From contig CAYPEZ010000025.1 of the NCBI GenBank assembly GCA_964409985.1, positions 1 to 12,883 on the forward strand: a DNA stretch of 12,883 bases, given 5' to 3'. A model generated the notes under the pieces. The model did not search any database, was not told the origin of the DNA, and saw nothing but the letters and a program-made list of their open reading frames with translations. This document shows positions 1-6,575 of the stretch, piece after piece. Made by a program: the position numbers and the translations under genes. The stretch is from CAYPEZ01 sp964409985 (GTDB lineage: Bacteria; Patescibacteriota; Minisyncoccia; Phycocordibacterales; UBA6899). Within the stretch, counting starts at the first letter, position 1, and every line of letters begins with the position of its first letter.

Positions 1-113
1 TCTGTGACCAGTCTCGTATCCTTCGCCATCGGAGGGGTCGGAGTGATGAATAGATAGAACCCAACGCTTACAAGAATCAAGGTTACGAGCCCGATCACGA
101 TCTTTCTCACCAT
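1..113 (-). CDS. N-terminus of a membrane-anchored or secreted protein (partial)
   Basis: The first 37 codons of a minus-strand gene are visible; the rest lies beyond the left edge. The translation begins MVRKIVIGLVTLILVSVGFY and continues with LFITPTPPMAKD. This is a short basic N-region, a hydrophobic stretch of about 18 residues (5-23), then a Pro/Thr-rich linker, the usual look of an uncleaved signal anchor or signal peptide exposing the following domain outside the cell. The ATG at 113-111 is supported by a GGAG Shine-Dalgarno at 125-122 with 8-nt spacing, and by a good promoter just upstream. The function cannot be read from so short a fragment. The gene is divergent from the Nudix gene, and its transcript start lies on a perfect palindrome. 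Confidence 0.75.
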   Translation of the reverse strand, partial: MVRKIVIGLVTLILVSVGFYLFITPTPPMAKDTRLVT

Positions 114-140
114 CGTCTTTTCTCCACTTGAACAAGCACA

Positions 141-158
141 GTGAACAAAAATGTTCAC
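141..158. promoter_or_regulatory. Perfect inverted repeat, probable repressor operator
   Basis: GTGAACA-AAAA-TGTTCAC is a perfect 7+4+7 palindrome. It sits immediately downstream of the minus-strand -10 box and covers the predicted transcription start, a classical place for a dimeric repressor to block initiation. It is not followed by a T-run, so it is not a terminator. The cognate regulator is not in the window. Confidence 0.5.
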
Positions 159-163
159 TCCGT

Positions 164-191
164 ACTATACACATAAAAGCATAATTGCCAA
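164..191 (-). promoter_or_regulatory. Sigma-70-type promoter of the leftmost minus-strand gene
   Basis: Read on the minus strand, a -35 box TTGGCA (191-186) is followed after 16 nt by a -10 box TATAGT (169-164). The predicted transcript start, near 157, falls inside the palindrome at 141-158. The leader would be about 45 nt and carries the GGAG ribosome binding site. Confidence 0.6.
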
Positions 192-232
192 ACATTTTTT
201 TCGACATCGATCAGTGTTTTGCTGGTGCGTCG

Positions 233-261
233 TTGACCGCAATAACTGTGCGTGCTAATTT
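233..261 (+). promoter_or_regulatory. Promoter of the Nudix gene
   Basis: A -35 box TTGACC (233-238), a 17-nt spacer and a -10 box TAATTT (256-261) with an upstream TGC (extended -10) are present. The predicted start is near 268, giving a leader of about 42 nt. Confidence 0.6.
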
Positions 262-309
262 TGCCATCAGAATATACCCAACATACTCTATCTGCGCGAT
301 GGGGGAGTT

Positions 310-801
310 ATGAATCAAGAAGTTCTTTCCAAACTGACGGTCTCGATCTTTATCGAGCACGAAGGATTTATCCTAATGGTTCAAGAGGCAAAGCCAAAGT
401 ACAAAGGACTTTGGAGTCAGCCCGGAGGGCATCTTCATCACCACGAGACGCCAGAGGAAGCCGCTATTCGAGAAGCCTACGAAGAAACAGGCTACCATGT
501 TCGCATTCTCTCCGGATTCGTAACGTACGTATCACCCGGGGAAACGCCAGATGAAGCGTACTTCATGAATTTTTGTTTCCATGCGGCGCTCAAGCGTCGC
601 GCAAGAGGGGAGTTTGATCCCACGGAAATCATGGACACTCGGTGGTTTGAGCCACGTGAGTTCAAGACACTCAACCAGTCACTCTATCGTTCGGAACTCA
701 CTGTCTTCCGCACAGCAGACTGGCTTCGTCATCGCTTCCGACCTCGTGGAATCATCAAGATTCCTCCAAGGGGGAAGCGTCACGCAACGATCGCATCGTA
801 A
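310..801 (+). CDS. Nudix (MutT-type) hydrolase
   Basis: The 163-residue protein carries a complete Nudix box at residues 40-62: G40-x5-E46-x7-R54-E55-x2-E58-E59-x-G61, matching GX5EX7REUXEEXGU. The glutamates of the REXXEE core bind the divalent metals used to cleave a nucleoside-diphosphate linked to another moiety. The family includes 8-oxo-dGTP, Ap4A, ADP-ribose and NADH hydrolases; the substrate cannot be told from sequence alone. It is a single-domain cytosolic protein of usual length. The ATG at 310 is chosen because the fold begins at about residue 8; a GGGGGAG (301-307) lies only 2 nt upstream, closer than normal. The gene has its own promoter and a strong terminator, so it is monocistronic. 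A basic tail (about residues 141-158) follows the domain. Confidence 0.9.
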   Translation: MNQEVLSKLTVSIFIEHEGFILMVQEAKPKYKGLWSQPGGHLHHHETPEEAAIREAYEETGYHVRILSGFVTYVSPGETPDEAYFMNFCFHAALKRRARGEFDPTEIMDTRWFEPREFKTLNQSLYRSELTVFRTADWLRHRFRPRGIIKIPPRGKRHATIAS

Positions 802-806
802 TACTC

Positions 807-837
807 GCACCATGCCAAACTGGCATGGTGCTTTTTT
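807..837 (+). terminator. Intrinsic terminator after the Nudix gene
   Basis: A perfect 11-bp stem (807-817 with 821-831), an AAC loop and a run of six T (832-837) begin six bases past the stop codon. Confidence 0.95.
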
Positions 838-876
838 CTATACTGTGGACAAATCCCCGCACAGTTGAGCCATTCT

Positions 877-885
877 TGCTAAAAT
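877..885 (+). promoter_or_regulatory. Weak extended -10 promoter of the surface-protein gene
   Basis: TGC-TAAAAT at 877-885 is an extended -10 element like those before the Nudix and rpsP genes. No convincing -35 box is present, so the call is tentative. The predicted start is near 892, about 57 nt before the chosen start codon. Confidence 0.35.
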
Positions 886-948
886 AAGAGTAATTCCTAC
901 GGATAAGTTCCCTCGGCCCGCCTGCTTGCCCCACGCAAGTAGGAAAAA

Positions 949-2159
949 GTGGAAAACTTATACGCGGGTTTTACTCATAAGTTCCCACACATGTCCCACC
1001 CCACACGCTCGCCCAAGCTACGTTTTCTTTCTCGTGCATTCGTCTTTTCTGAGGAGCGTCCTTTCGATGCCGTTGTTGCGTCGGTCGTGGGGATCGCTCT
1101 TTTCTTTTCAACAATCATCGCTCCTCTTTTTTACCCTCATACAGCAAAAGCGGCGGCTCTGTCGGGGATTAGTGATACGCTCGTGGATTCTGGTCCAAGT
1201 GTGGCAACCAATCACACACTTTCATTCGTAGCTTCCTCGACACTCTCTGCGGGGAATACGATCAAGGTGCAGTTCGATCCATCTGGGGATGCATTCAATC
1301 TCACCTCACTTGTCGCTGGAGACGTTTCTGCGACAGGATTTAGTGTGGTTGCAGCTTGTACTCCCGCAGGAAGCGAAGTGACAGCGTCGGTCGACTCAAG
1401 TGCACCAGACGAAAATGTAACATTCACTGTATGTGTGGGTGACAGCATTGGGACAGGAACAAAAACAATTCTTTTTGGTAATTCGCACATTCTCAATCCT
1501 GCTTCAGAAGGTCCCTACGTTGTGCGAGTAACGTACGGAGCTGACAGTGGAGATGCCGCTGTGGCAATCATCCAGCATGTGGTCGTGACCNNNNNNNNNN
1601 CGATACATCCTTTATTTTTACAGTGCTTGGTGTTGCTTCTGGGTCGTCAGTGAACGGGGATTCAGATACGACGGCGACCGCAACGACACCTACGGCGATG
1701 GAGTTCGGCTCCCTCGCATCAGGCACACCAGTGCTTCTTGCACAAGATCTCACGGTGATCACCAACGCACGAAATGGTTTTGCTGTTACGGTGATTGAAG
1801 ATCAAAATCTCTCAAATGGAGCAGGAGCAGATATAGATATGTTCGTAGATGGCAACGCAAATCCTACCCCCACAGCGTGGGTTGCACCAACCGCAGTGCT
1901 TGCAAACGAAAATACACATGGGCACTTTGGACTTACGAGCGAAGACTCAGATCTCAATGGTGATGAGTTTGGCGTTGCTCTCTATGCGGGAAATTTTGCC
2001 ACCACGACCCGCACGGTGTTTGCTCATAATGGCCCTTCAGATGGAGTGACACCTAATATCGGCTATACACGCGTGGGGTACAAGATAGAAGTGTCTGACC
2101 TCCAAGCAGCAGCCAATTACACCAATCAGCTCATCTACGTGGCGACTCCAACGTTCTAG
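949..2159 (+). CDS. Secreted Patescibacteria-type surface protein, interrupted by an assembly gap
   Basis: One gene appears to span the N-run at 1591-1600. The left part (214 codons from GTG 949) has a long basic N-region, a hydrophobic segment at about residues 41-62 and a likely cleavage region (AKAAA, residues 66-70). A beta-rich Thr/Ser/Val domain follows, beginning SDTLVDSGPSVATNHTLSF. The right part resumes in another frame at 1602 with DTSFIFTVLGV and runs 185 codons through a second beta-rich domain (FGSLASGTPVLLAQDLTVIT) to ANYTNQLIYVATPTF. I associate this two-domain layout and C-terminal motif with surface or pilus-like proteins of Parcubacteria; the molecular role is unknown. The 10-N gap cannot be the true length, because continuity needs a gap of 3n+2. 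An alternative start is ATG 991. GTG 949 is preferred for a nearby AGGA (941-944). No sortase motif or C-terminal anchor is seen. Confidence 0.75.
1591..1600. other. Assembly gap (10 N) inside a gene
   Basis: Ten undetermined bases. The codon before the gap ends at 1590 (ACC) and the downstream open frame starts at 1602, so the placeholder length shifts the frame. Flanking protein sequence (VAIIQHVVVT before, DTSFIFTV after) reads like one continuous strand pair, suggesting that only a few residues are missing. Confidence 0.95.
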
Positions 2160-2172
2160 ACAAGAGCCCGAT

Positions 2173-2201
2173 AAAAAACTCCCTCATATAGGGAGTTTTT
2201 T
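2173..2201. terminator. Bidirectional intrinsic terminator between convergent genes
   Basis: A 12-bp stem (2173-2184 with 2190-2201) with a CATAT loop is flanked by A6 on the left and T6 on the right. It works on both strands and sits between the ends of the surface-protein gene (2159) and the RNase R gene (2225). Confidence 0.92.
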
Positions 2202-2224
2202 ACACGAGTGCCCTGCGAGATGTT

Positions 2225-4270
2225 TTATCTCATTGGGGAAAGGCCAATCAATCTTTTCTTTTGATCCACCGCACGGATGCGAGCACGAATAGGATCTCCC
2301 AAGCGAAAAATCTTTTTCTCTCGAGTACCCACCATGCGATGTTTGCTTTCTTCGTATGTGTAGATGTCGTCTTCGAGGTCATTGATATGAATCATGCCTT
2401 CGGTGCCTGTTGCTTCTTCTTCCACAAAAATTCCCCATGGTGCCACGCCAGCAATCTTTCCATTCCACACTGCACCCACCTTGTCTGCCCAGTACTCTAC
2501 TTGCTTGTAGCGGATTGACGCACGCTCTGCTTCTGTCGCAGAAATTTCCATTTCGGTTGAATATCGCGCCATGCGTTCATGGTTGGCAAGTTCTTTTGTG
2601 GACACCTTTTCCTTGCGAAGATATCGATCGAGGAGTCTGTGCACCATGGTGTCGGGGTAGCGGCGGATAGGCGAGGTGAAGTGGGTGTAGTGCTGGAACC
2701 CAAGACCAAAGTGCCCGATATTCTTCGTAGAATAAATCGCTTTCGCCATCGCGCGAATGGACGCAATGTGCACATAAGATTTTTCAGCCATGTGCTCCAC
2801 CTGCGCAAGCATCGCATTGATATCTCTGCCAGTGATCTCAGTCCCAGGTTTTCGAGTCTTGATACCGAGCGTACGGACAAACTCTTCGAGATCGCGCATC
2901 TTATCCTCGTTTGGTTCGCCGTGGATACGGTAGACAAAGACTTGTTGTTCAGGAGGAATATGCTTTGATACCCACTCTGTCACCTTGCGATTGGCAAGAA
3001 GCATAAATTCTTCAATAAGCTTGTTTGCATCCTTAAGCTCTTTCTTATAGATCCGCAAAACATTTCCTCGGGGTCCGAGCTCACATCGTACTTCTTGAGA
3101 TTGAAACTCCACGGCACCCTCCGCTATGCGTTGCGTGCGGAATATCTTTGCTAGACGATCGAGTGAGAGAATGGCGTCCTTTAATTCTTCCGAGCGTCCT
3201 TCGATCACATCTTGCGCTTCTTCGTAGGTGAAACGATGCGCTGAATGAATCACTCCTTTGCCGTACCACTCGCCAATAATGCCTCCCGCCGGAGTGATTT
3301 CAAACACCGCCGAGAAGGTGAGTCGATCTACGTGAGGCTTCAGTGAGCACAAATCATTTGAGAGTCGCTCGGGAAGCATAGGGATCGTGCGGTCGACGAG
3401 GTACACACTGGTCGCGCGCCTTGCTGCCTCGCGATCGAGAGCAGTTCCAGGTTTGACATAGTGCGACACGTCAGCAATATGAATACCAATCTCGTAGTTT
3501 CCATTTGGAAGTTTTTGCCATGACAGTGCGTCGTCAAAATCTTTCGCATCTTTGGGGTCGATGGTGAAGGTGAGAGTATTACGAAAATCTCTTCGTCCCG
3601 CAAAATCTTTTTCACTGATGGCGGGAATCGCACGGGCCTCGGCCTCCACATCTTTAGGAAAGAGTCCATCAAATCCTCGGTCAAGAGCGATCGCGCGCAC
3701 TTCTGTTTCGTGCTCTCCCGGCTTTCCGATCGCTTGCACGATGACACCAACCGGATCTTCTTCGTCAGAATCCCATGCGGTAATCTCAGCCAAGACTTTT
3801 ATTCCAGGAGTGATCCCTTGAGCTGACTTTGGGTCAATATAAATATCTCGGTACATGCGGTGATCGTCTGCAACAACAAAAAGCGCACCTTGATTTTTGC
3901 GCAGCACCCCCACAAATTGCGATTTATTACGATGGAGTATGTCGACAACTTCACCTTGAGGCTTTCCACCTGCGACACGAGAGAGGATGCGGACCGCCAC
4001 TTCATCATTGTGAAGGGCTGTATGAAGAAATGCGCTCCCGATTTCAATTTCTGTATGCGGGTCTGTTGGAACTCGGCGAATATATCCATTCCCATTGCCA
4101 CCAATACGAATCTCTCCCGTGATGACGCCTTGATGCGATGGAGAGGTGGGGCGAAATTCTCTTTTGGGACTCTTGTCGCCTGATCGTGAGGATTTTTTGT
4201 TGCGTGACGAGTGAGCACTTTTCTTATGGCTGTGTTTTGCGCCTATGCGTTTTGAGTGTTTTTTGTTCAT
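2225..4270 (-). CDS. rnr: Ribonuclease R (RNB-family 3'-5' exoribonuclease)
   Basis: The 681-residue protein has full RNase R architecture. A Lys/Ser/His-rich basic tail covers residues 1-46. Two OB/cold-shock domains cover about 47-185, the RNB catalytic domain about 226-550, and a C-terminal S1 domain about 599-678. The catalytic motif IDPKDAKDFDDA has the four metal-binding aspartates at D238, D244, D246 and D247. The second RNB signature HFTSPIRRYPD is at 530-540. The enzyme degrades structured RNA processively from the 3' end in the cytosol. The RNB core and both RNA-binding ends look intact. The ATG at 4270-4268 overlaps the stop codon of the PH-domain gene by 4 nt (ATGA), so it is the last gene of a translationally coupled operon. 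The basic tail probably adds RNA affinity (inference). Confidence 0.96.
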   Translation of the reverse strand: MNKKHSKRIGAKHSHKKSAHSSRNKKSSRSGDKSPKREFRPTSPSHQGVITGEIRIGGNGNGYIRRVPTDPHTEIEIGSAFLHTALHNDEVAVRILSRVAGGKPQGEVVDILHRNKSQFVGVLRKNQGALFVVADDHRMYRDIYIDPKSAQGITPGIKVLAEITAWDSDEEDPVGVIVQAIGKPGEHETEVRAIALDRGFDGLFPKDVEAEARAIPAISEKDFAGRRDFRNTLTFTIDPKDAKDFDDALSWQKLPNGNYEIGIHIADVSHYVKPGTALDREAARRATSVYLVDRTIPMLPERLSNDLCSLKPHVDRLTFSAVFEITPAGGIIGEWYGKGVIHSAHRFTYEEAQDVIEGRSEELKDAILSLDRLAKIFRTQRIAEGAVEFQSQEVRCELGPRGNVLRIYKKELKDANKLIEEFMLLANRKVTEWVSKHIPPEQQVFVYRIHGEPNEDKMRDLEEFVRTLGIKTRKPGTEITGRDINAMLAQVEHMAEKSYVHIASIRAMAKAIYSTKNIGHFGLGFQHYTHFTSPIRRYPDTMVHRLLDRYLRKEKVSTKELANHERMARYSTEMEISATEAERASIRYKQVEYWADKVGAVWNGKIAGVAPWGIFVEEEATGTEGMIHINDLEDDIYTYEESKHRMVGTREKKIFRLGDPIRARIRAVDQKKRLIGLSPMR

Positions 4271-4851
4271 GTCGCTGGTGTTGATGGTGTATATCCTTTT
4301 TCTTCTGTTGTTGGCGAAATGACAACATTACGTGCTTCTTGATTCCAGTGATCAATCGCTTCATTGATTTGTTTTTTGACACTGTATGGGTCAGTCATCA
4401 TTTTTCCAACGAAATCATGCCCCTCACCAGCTGTATGAATATGAATATTTCCAAAGTTGAGAAATGTCGCAATAATGCCTTTGACCTCGACGGTCACGTC
4501 TTGGATACGATCAATGCGAAAGGTAGAGCTCTCTCGACGGAAGAGTCCGTGTTGCTCCACTTCGAAGATGCGTTTGTCCGTGAGAACAAGCACATCAAGA
4601 AGGTAGTCTGTGACGGCGAGAAACATGGCATTCCATATAAGAAAGAGCCAGAACGTCACAACAAAAACCCCAACCAAAAATCCTGGCCCCGAAAAGGTAA
4701 ATGCCTCGCCGATAGGGAATTCCACAATCGTGAACACGAAGACGAATGGAATGATGCACATGAGAAGGTAATAAAATCCTTGCGCCAAGAGAACAAACCA
4801 GTGTTTGCGGACAACCCGAATAACTTTTTCTTGTGGATCAATTTCGATCAT
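4267..4851 (-). CDS. Two-TM membrane protein with bacterial PH domain (bPH2/YdbS-like)
   Basis: The 194-residue protein starts MIEIDPQEKVIRVVRKHWF. It has two membrane segments at about residues 17-43 and 56-80, followed by a cytosolic bacterial PH domain (about 82-170) with the typical LTDKRIFEVEQHGLF and FRIDRIQDVTVEV strands. A Pro/Thr-rich tail ends the protein. Such YdbS/YdbT-type proteins are widespread and their exact role is unsettled; a membrane-assembly or stress role is often suggested. The open frame extends upstream to 4938, but that stretch overlaps the preceding gene. The ATG at 4851-4849 is preferred because it forms an ATGA overlap with that gene's TGA. The gene also overlaps the downstream RNase R start by 4 nt. 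Confidence 0.88.
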   Translation of the reverse strand: MIEIDPQEKVIRVVRKHWFVLLAQGFYYLLMCIIPFVFVFTIVEFPIGEAFTFSGPGFLVGVFVVTFWLFLIWNAMFLAVTDYLLDVLVLTDKRIFEVEQHGLFRRESSTFRIDRIQDVTVEVKGIIATFLNFGNIHIHTAGEGHDFVGKMMTDPYSVKKQINEAIDHWNQEARNVVISPTTEEKGYTPSTPAT

Positions 4852-5126
4852 ACAGCAGTTGATGAAGAGAGGATTGTGTAGAGAAGTGCCGAGACGACCA
4901 TTCCGCCCCCAAAGACAATGATCCCAGCGTAGTACCAAAACCTTACCCGGAGCATTTCGATCTTGTCTACTCCATAGGCTTTCCAGTGGTACTCAAAAAG
5001 AAGCACCATGACCACACCGATCACAACCCCAATCGCAGCGAGGATAAGAACGACCATGGGGGAAACCGTGACAGCTCCCTTAATAGAAGAAAAAAATGCT
5101 GTCAGATCAAATGATGGAGATGCCAT
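4848..5126 (-). CDS. Small two-TM membrane protein, function unknown
   Basis: The 92-residue protein (start MASPSFDLTAFFSSIKGAV) has two hydrophobic segments, about residues 23-44 and 64-87. A short charged loop (EYHWKAYGVDKIEMLRVR) separates them. I do not recognise a family. It is the first gene of the operon with the PH-domain protein and RNase R, and its TGA overlaps the next ATG. Its conserved position next to a PH-domain membrane protein suggests that the two act together in the membrane (inference). An in-frame GTG at 5135 lies only 4 nt from the -10 box, upstream of the predicted transcript start, so ATG 5126 is chosen. Confidence 0.7.
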   Translation of the reverse strand: MASPSFDLTAFFSSIKGAVTVSPMVVLILAAIGVVIGVVMVLLFEYHWKAYGVDKIEMLRVRFWYYAGIIVFGGGMVVSALLYTILSSSTAV

Positions 5127-5138
5127 AATGACCACCCT

Positions 5139-5167
5139 ATTTTACCCGATAGAGGGGAGAATGTCTC
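5139..5167 (-). promoter_or_regulatory. Promoter of the minus-strand membrane protein / PH / rnr operon
   Basis: Read on the minus strand, a -35-like GAGACA (5167-5162, 4 of 6 matches) is followed after 17 nt by a -10 box TAAAAT (5144-5139). The predicted start, near 5132, leaves a leader of only about 6 nt before ATG 5126. Confidence 0.5.
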
Positions 5168-5184
5168 CATGCCCATCCCGCACC

Positions 5185-5213
5185 TTGCAAAAGCAGTATC
5201 TTTTTGCTAGTAT
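5185..5213 (+). promoter_or_regulatory. rpsP promoter giving a nearly leaderless transcript
   Basis: A -35 box TTGCAA (5185-5190), a 17-nt spacer and a -10 box TAGTAT (5208-5213) with upstream TGC are present. The transcript start is expected near 5220, two bases before ATG 5222. No Shine-Dalgarno is present. Confidence 0.7.
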
Positions 5214-5221
5214 CTTGACTC

Positions 5222-5569
5222 ATGTTAATGATCAGACTTCAGCGTGTTGGCCGAAAGAACGACCCATCCTTCCGAATGGTGGTGATGGACTCGCGCAAAG
5301 CCGCTCAGAGTGGTCGCGTCATCGAGGTCGTCGGTAGCTACAATGCTCGTCAGGGCAAGCCCACCATCCAGGGTGAGCGTGTGAAGCACTGGCTCTCAAA
5401 GGGAGGGAAGGCTTCCGAGACCGTTCATAACCTTCTTGTTGATGCGAAGGTCATCACCGGAAAGAAGGTTAACGCACTCCACAAGAAAACTCCTATCAAG
5501 AAAGAACAGCCAGCAGAAGCTCCTAAGGCAGAAGCAGCCGCACCAGCCGAAGCACCAGCAGCGGCATAA
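5222..5569 (+). CDS. rpsP: 30S ribosomal protein S16
   Basis: The 115-residue protein begins MLMIRLQRVGRKNDPSFRMV, the S16 signature, and continues with SGRVIEVVGSYNAR and the later RVKHWLSKGGKASETVHNLL. S16 is a primary 16S rRNA-binding protein of the small-subunit body and is important for 30S assembly. The family core takes about 80-85 residues. The remaining C-terminus is an extension of low complexity rich in Ala, Pro, Glu and Lys. The MLM start at 5222 fits family members; an internal ATG at 5228 is possible. The gene has its own promoter and terminator, so it is not obligatorily cotranscribed with khpA, its usual partner. Confidence 0.96.
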   Translation: MLMIRLQRVGRKNDPSFRMVVMDSRKAAQSGRVIEVVGSYNARQGKPTIQGERVKHWLSKGGKASETVHNLLVDAKVITGKKVNALHKKTPIKKEQPAEAPKAEAAAPAEAPAAA

Positions 5570-5578
5570 GGATATTTT

Positions 5579-5587
5579 TTATCCACA
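5579..5587 (+). promoter_or_regulatory. Isolated perfect DnaA-box 9-mer
   Basis: TTATCCACA matches the DnaA consensus exactly. It lies between the rpsP stop codon and its terminator. A single site may be chance. Confidence 0.3.
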
Positions 5588-5590
5588 GAA

Positions 5591-5622
5591 CCCCAGGATC
5601 ACCTCGTGATTCTGGGGTTTTT
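5591..5622 (+). terminator. rpsP intrinsic terminator
   Basis: A 12-bp stem (5591-5602 with 5606-5617, one G-T pair), a CTC loop and five T (5618-5622). The next promoter's -35 box overlaps the T-run. Confidence 0.92.
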
Positions 5623-5648
5623 GCGCACTAGTGTCTCCGTGGTAGAAT
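5621..5648 (+). promoter_or_regulatory. khpA promoter
   Basis: A -35-like TTGCGC (5621-5626), a 16-nt spacer and TAGAAT (5643-5648) with upstream TGG. The predicted start is near 5655, about 54 nt before the khpA ATG. Confidence 0.55.
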
Positions 5649-5708
5649 GTCACTAAGCAGAAAAAGGTACGATCTCTGCCATTGAAAGCATAATCCTCAT
5701 ATACAGAT

Positions 5709-6023
5709 ATGGAACACGATCAACAGTTTCTTGAGTATGTCGTCAAAGCACTTGTCGACAACCCAGACGCGGTGAAAGTCACGCGAAAGATAGACGAAAT
5801 GGGCGTCCTCATCACTCTCGACATTGACCCACAAGACATGGGTAAAATCATTGGCCGCCAGGGCAACACCGCCAAGGCTATTCGCACGCTTCTGCGTGTT
5901 GTCGGTATGAAAAATAATGCCCGCGTGAACCTCAAGATTAATGAGCCCGAAGGAGGCAAGCGCTCTGGAGGGAAGATCTCACAGTCAGTCGATGATGTCA
6001 TGGCAGATCTCAAGGATATCTAA
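5709..6023 (+). CDS. khpA: KhpA, KH-domain RNA-binding protein
   Basis: The 104-residue protein is essentially one KH domain with the nucleic-acid-gripping GxxG loop GRQG at residues 49-52, inside MGKIIGRQGNTAKAIRTLL. KhpA (YlqC) usually pairs with KhpB/Jag and binds many RNAs, affecting cell division and envelope growth in Gram-positives. The order rpsP-khpA is the standard one, supporting the name. A Gly/Lys/Ser-rich segment (residues 81-93) and a short acidic helix follow; family members are often near 75-85 residues, so the tail is a modest extension. No clear Shine-Dalgarno precedes ATG 5709; the start is chosen by family length. Confidence 0.93.
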   Translation: MEHDQQFLEYVVKALVDNPDAVKVTRKIDEMGVLITLDIDPQDMGKIIGRQGNTAKAIRTLLRVVGMKNNARVNLKINEPEGGKRSGGKISQSVDDVMADLKDI

Positions 6024-6044
6024 AAACGTAACCTCAGATTTTTT

Positions 6045-6081
6045 ACACACTGCATCCATACTGATGCGGTGTGTTTTTTTT
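6045..6081 (+). terminator. khpA intrinsic terminator
   Basis: A 12-bp stem (6045-6056 with 6063-6074, one G-T pair), a six-base loop and seven T (6075-6081). Confidence 0.93.
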
Positions 6082-6085
6082 GCTA

Positions 6086-6113
6086 TTGTATTTTTTACAG
6101 TACTCCGTAGACT
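6086..6113 (+). promoter_or_regulatory. Promoter of the 103-residue unknown gene
   Basis: TTGTAT (6086-6091), a 16-nt spacer and TAGACT (6108-6113). The predicted start is near 6120. A 7-bp inverted repeat, TACAGTA (6096-6102) with TACTGTA (6132-6138), brackets the start. Confidence 0.45.
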
Positions 6114-6155
6114 ATTTCTCAGATCCCAGAATACTGTACTTAAGGGGGAGGGAGT

Positions 6156-6467
6156 ATGTCCTTTGTACAAGTGCAAACTGCGAATGTCGTTCGTGCCATC
6201 GTCCGAGGAGTAGATGAGCGAGGCCGATGTGCTGTCGAACTCCAATACCCACATCAATTCCTTGTTGTCGAACTCTTGGCTGAGAACCAAAGAGAGATCA
6301 CTCAACTCGCATGTACGTGTTATGCTGATGGCAAAGATATCGCCCCGTGCTCTTCACCGTCGACGCAATTGCAACGCGGAGATCATGTACTTCTCCTGTT
6401 TGCGGTATGTCAGCAAAAAGTCATTTGCTGGCAACCAATTCTAGCCGCTGAAGAGTTCGTCATATAA
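6156..6467 (+). CDS. Uncharacterised cysteine-rich protein at the rimM position
   Basis: The 103-residue protein is not recognised. It is supported by a strong Shine-Dalgarno (GGGGGAGGG, 6144-6152, 3 nt before the ATG), its own promoter and a downstream terminator. It looks mostly beta-stranded: an N-terminal VVRAIVRGVDERGRCAVEL strand pair and a C-terminal GDHVLLLFAVCQQKVICW. An OB-like or small barrel fold would fit (inference). Six cysteines (C25, C53, C55, C65, C85, C91), including a CxC, are many for a cytosolic protein and could bind metal. No signal peptide or membrane segment is present. It lies between khpA and trmD, where rimM usually sits, but shows no obvious RimM motifs and is shorter than RimM (about 170 residues). 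Confidence 0.7.
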   Translation: MSFVQVQTANVVRAIVRGVDERGRCAVELQYPHQFLVVELLAENQREITQLACTCYADGKDIAPCSSPSTQLQRGDHVLLLFAVCQQKVICWQPILAAEEFVI

Positions 6468-6487
6468 TACCTTTAGATTCTTTTGTG

Positions 6488-6534
6488 CCCCGTGAGTTAG
6501 CGCATGTGCGCGACAGCTCACGGGGTTTCCTTTT
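6488..6534 (+). terminator. Branched intrinsic terminator upstream of trmD
   Basis: A 9-bp perfect stem (6488-6496 with 6517-6525) encloses a second small hairpin GCGC-ATGT-GCGC (6500-6511) and is followed by a T-rich run (6526-6534). It ends the preceding unit. Confidence 0.8.
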
Positions 6535-6575
6535 GGATAAAATATTAAAAATGCTAAGCCACGATTCCTTGTTGC

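Noticed and set aside
252..554. 100-codon plus-strand frame overlapping the Nudix gene start
   Set aside because: It lies in another frame over the Nudix box region, is Arg/Ser-rich low-quality translation, and has no ribosome binding site.
844..852. Minus-strand DnaA-box-like TTGTCCACA
   Set aside because: 8 of 9 match, isolated; not enough to call a site.
903..986. Short direct repeat ATAAGTTCCC at about 903 and 977
   Set aside because: Ten bases, two copies, no flanking structure; likely chance.
4852..4938. 29-residue upstream extension of the PH-domain protein
   Set aside because: It overlaps the preceding gene; the ATGA overlap start at 4851 fits operon structure and domain boundaries.
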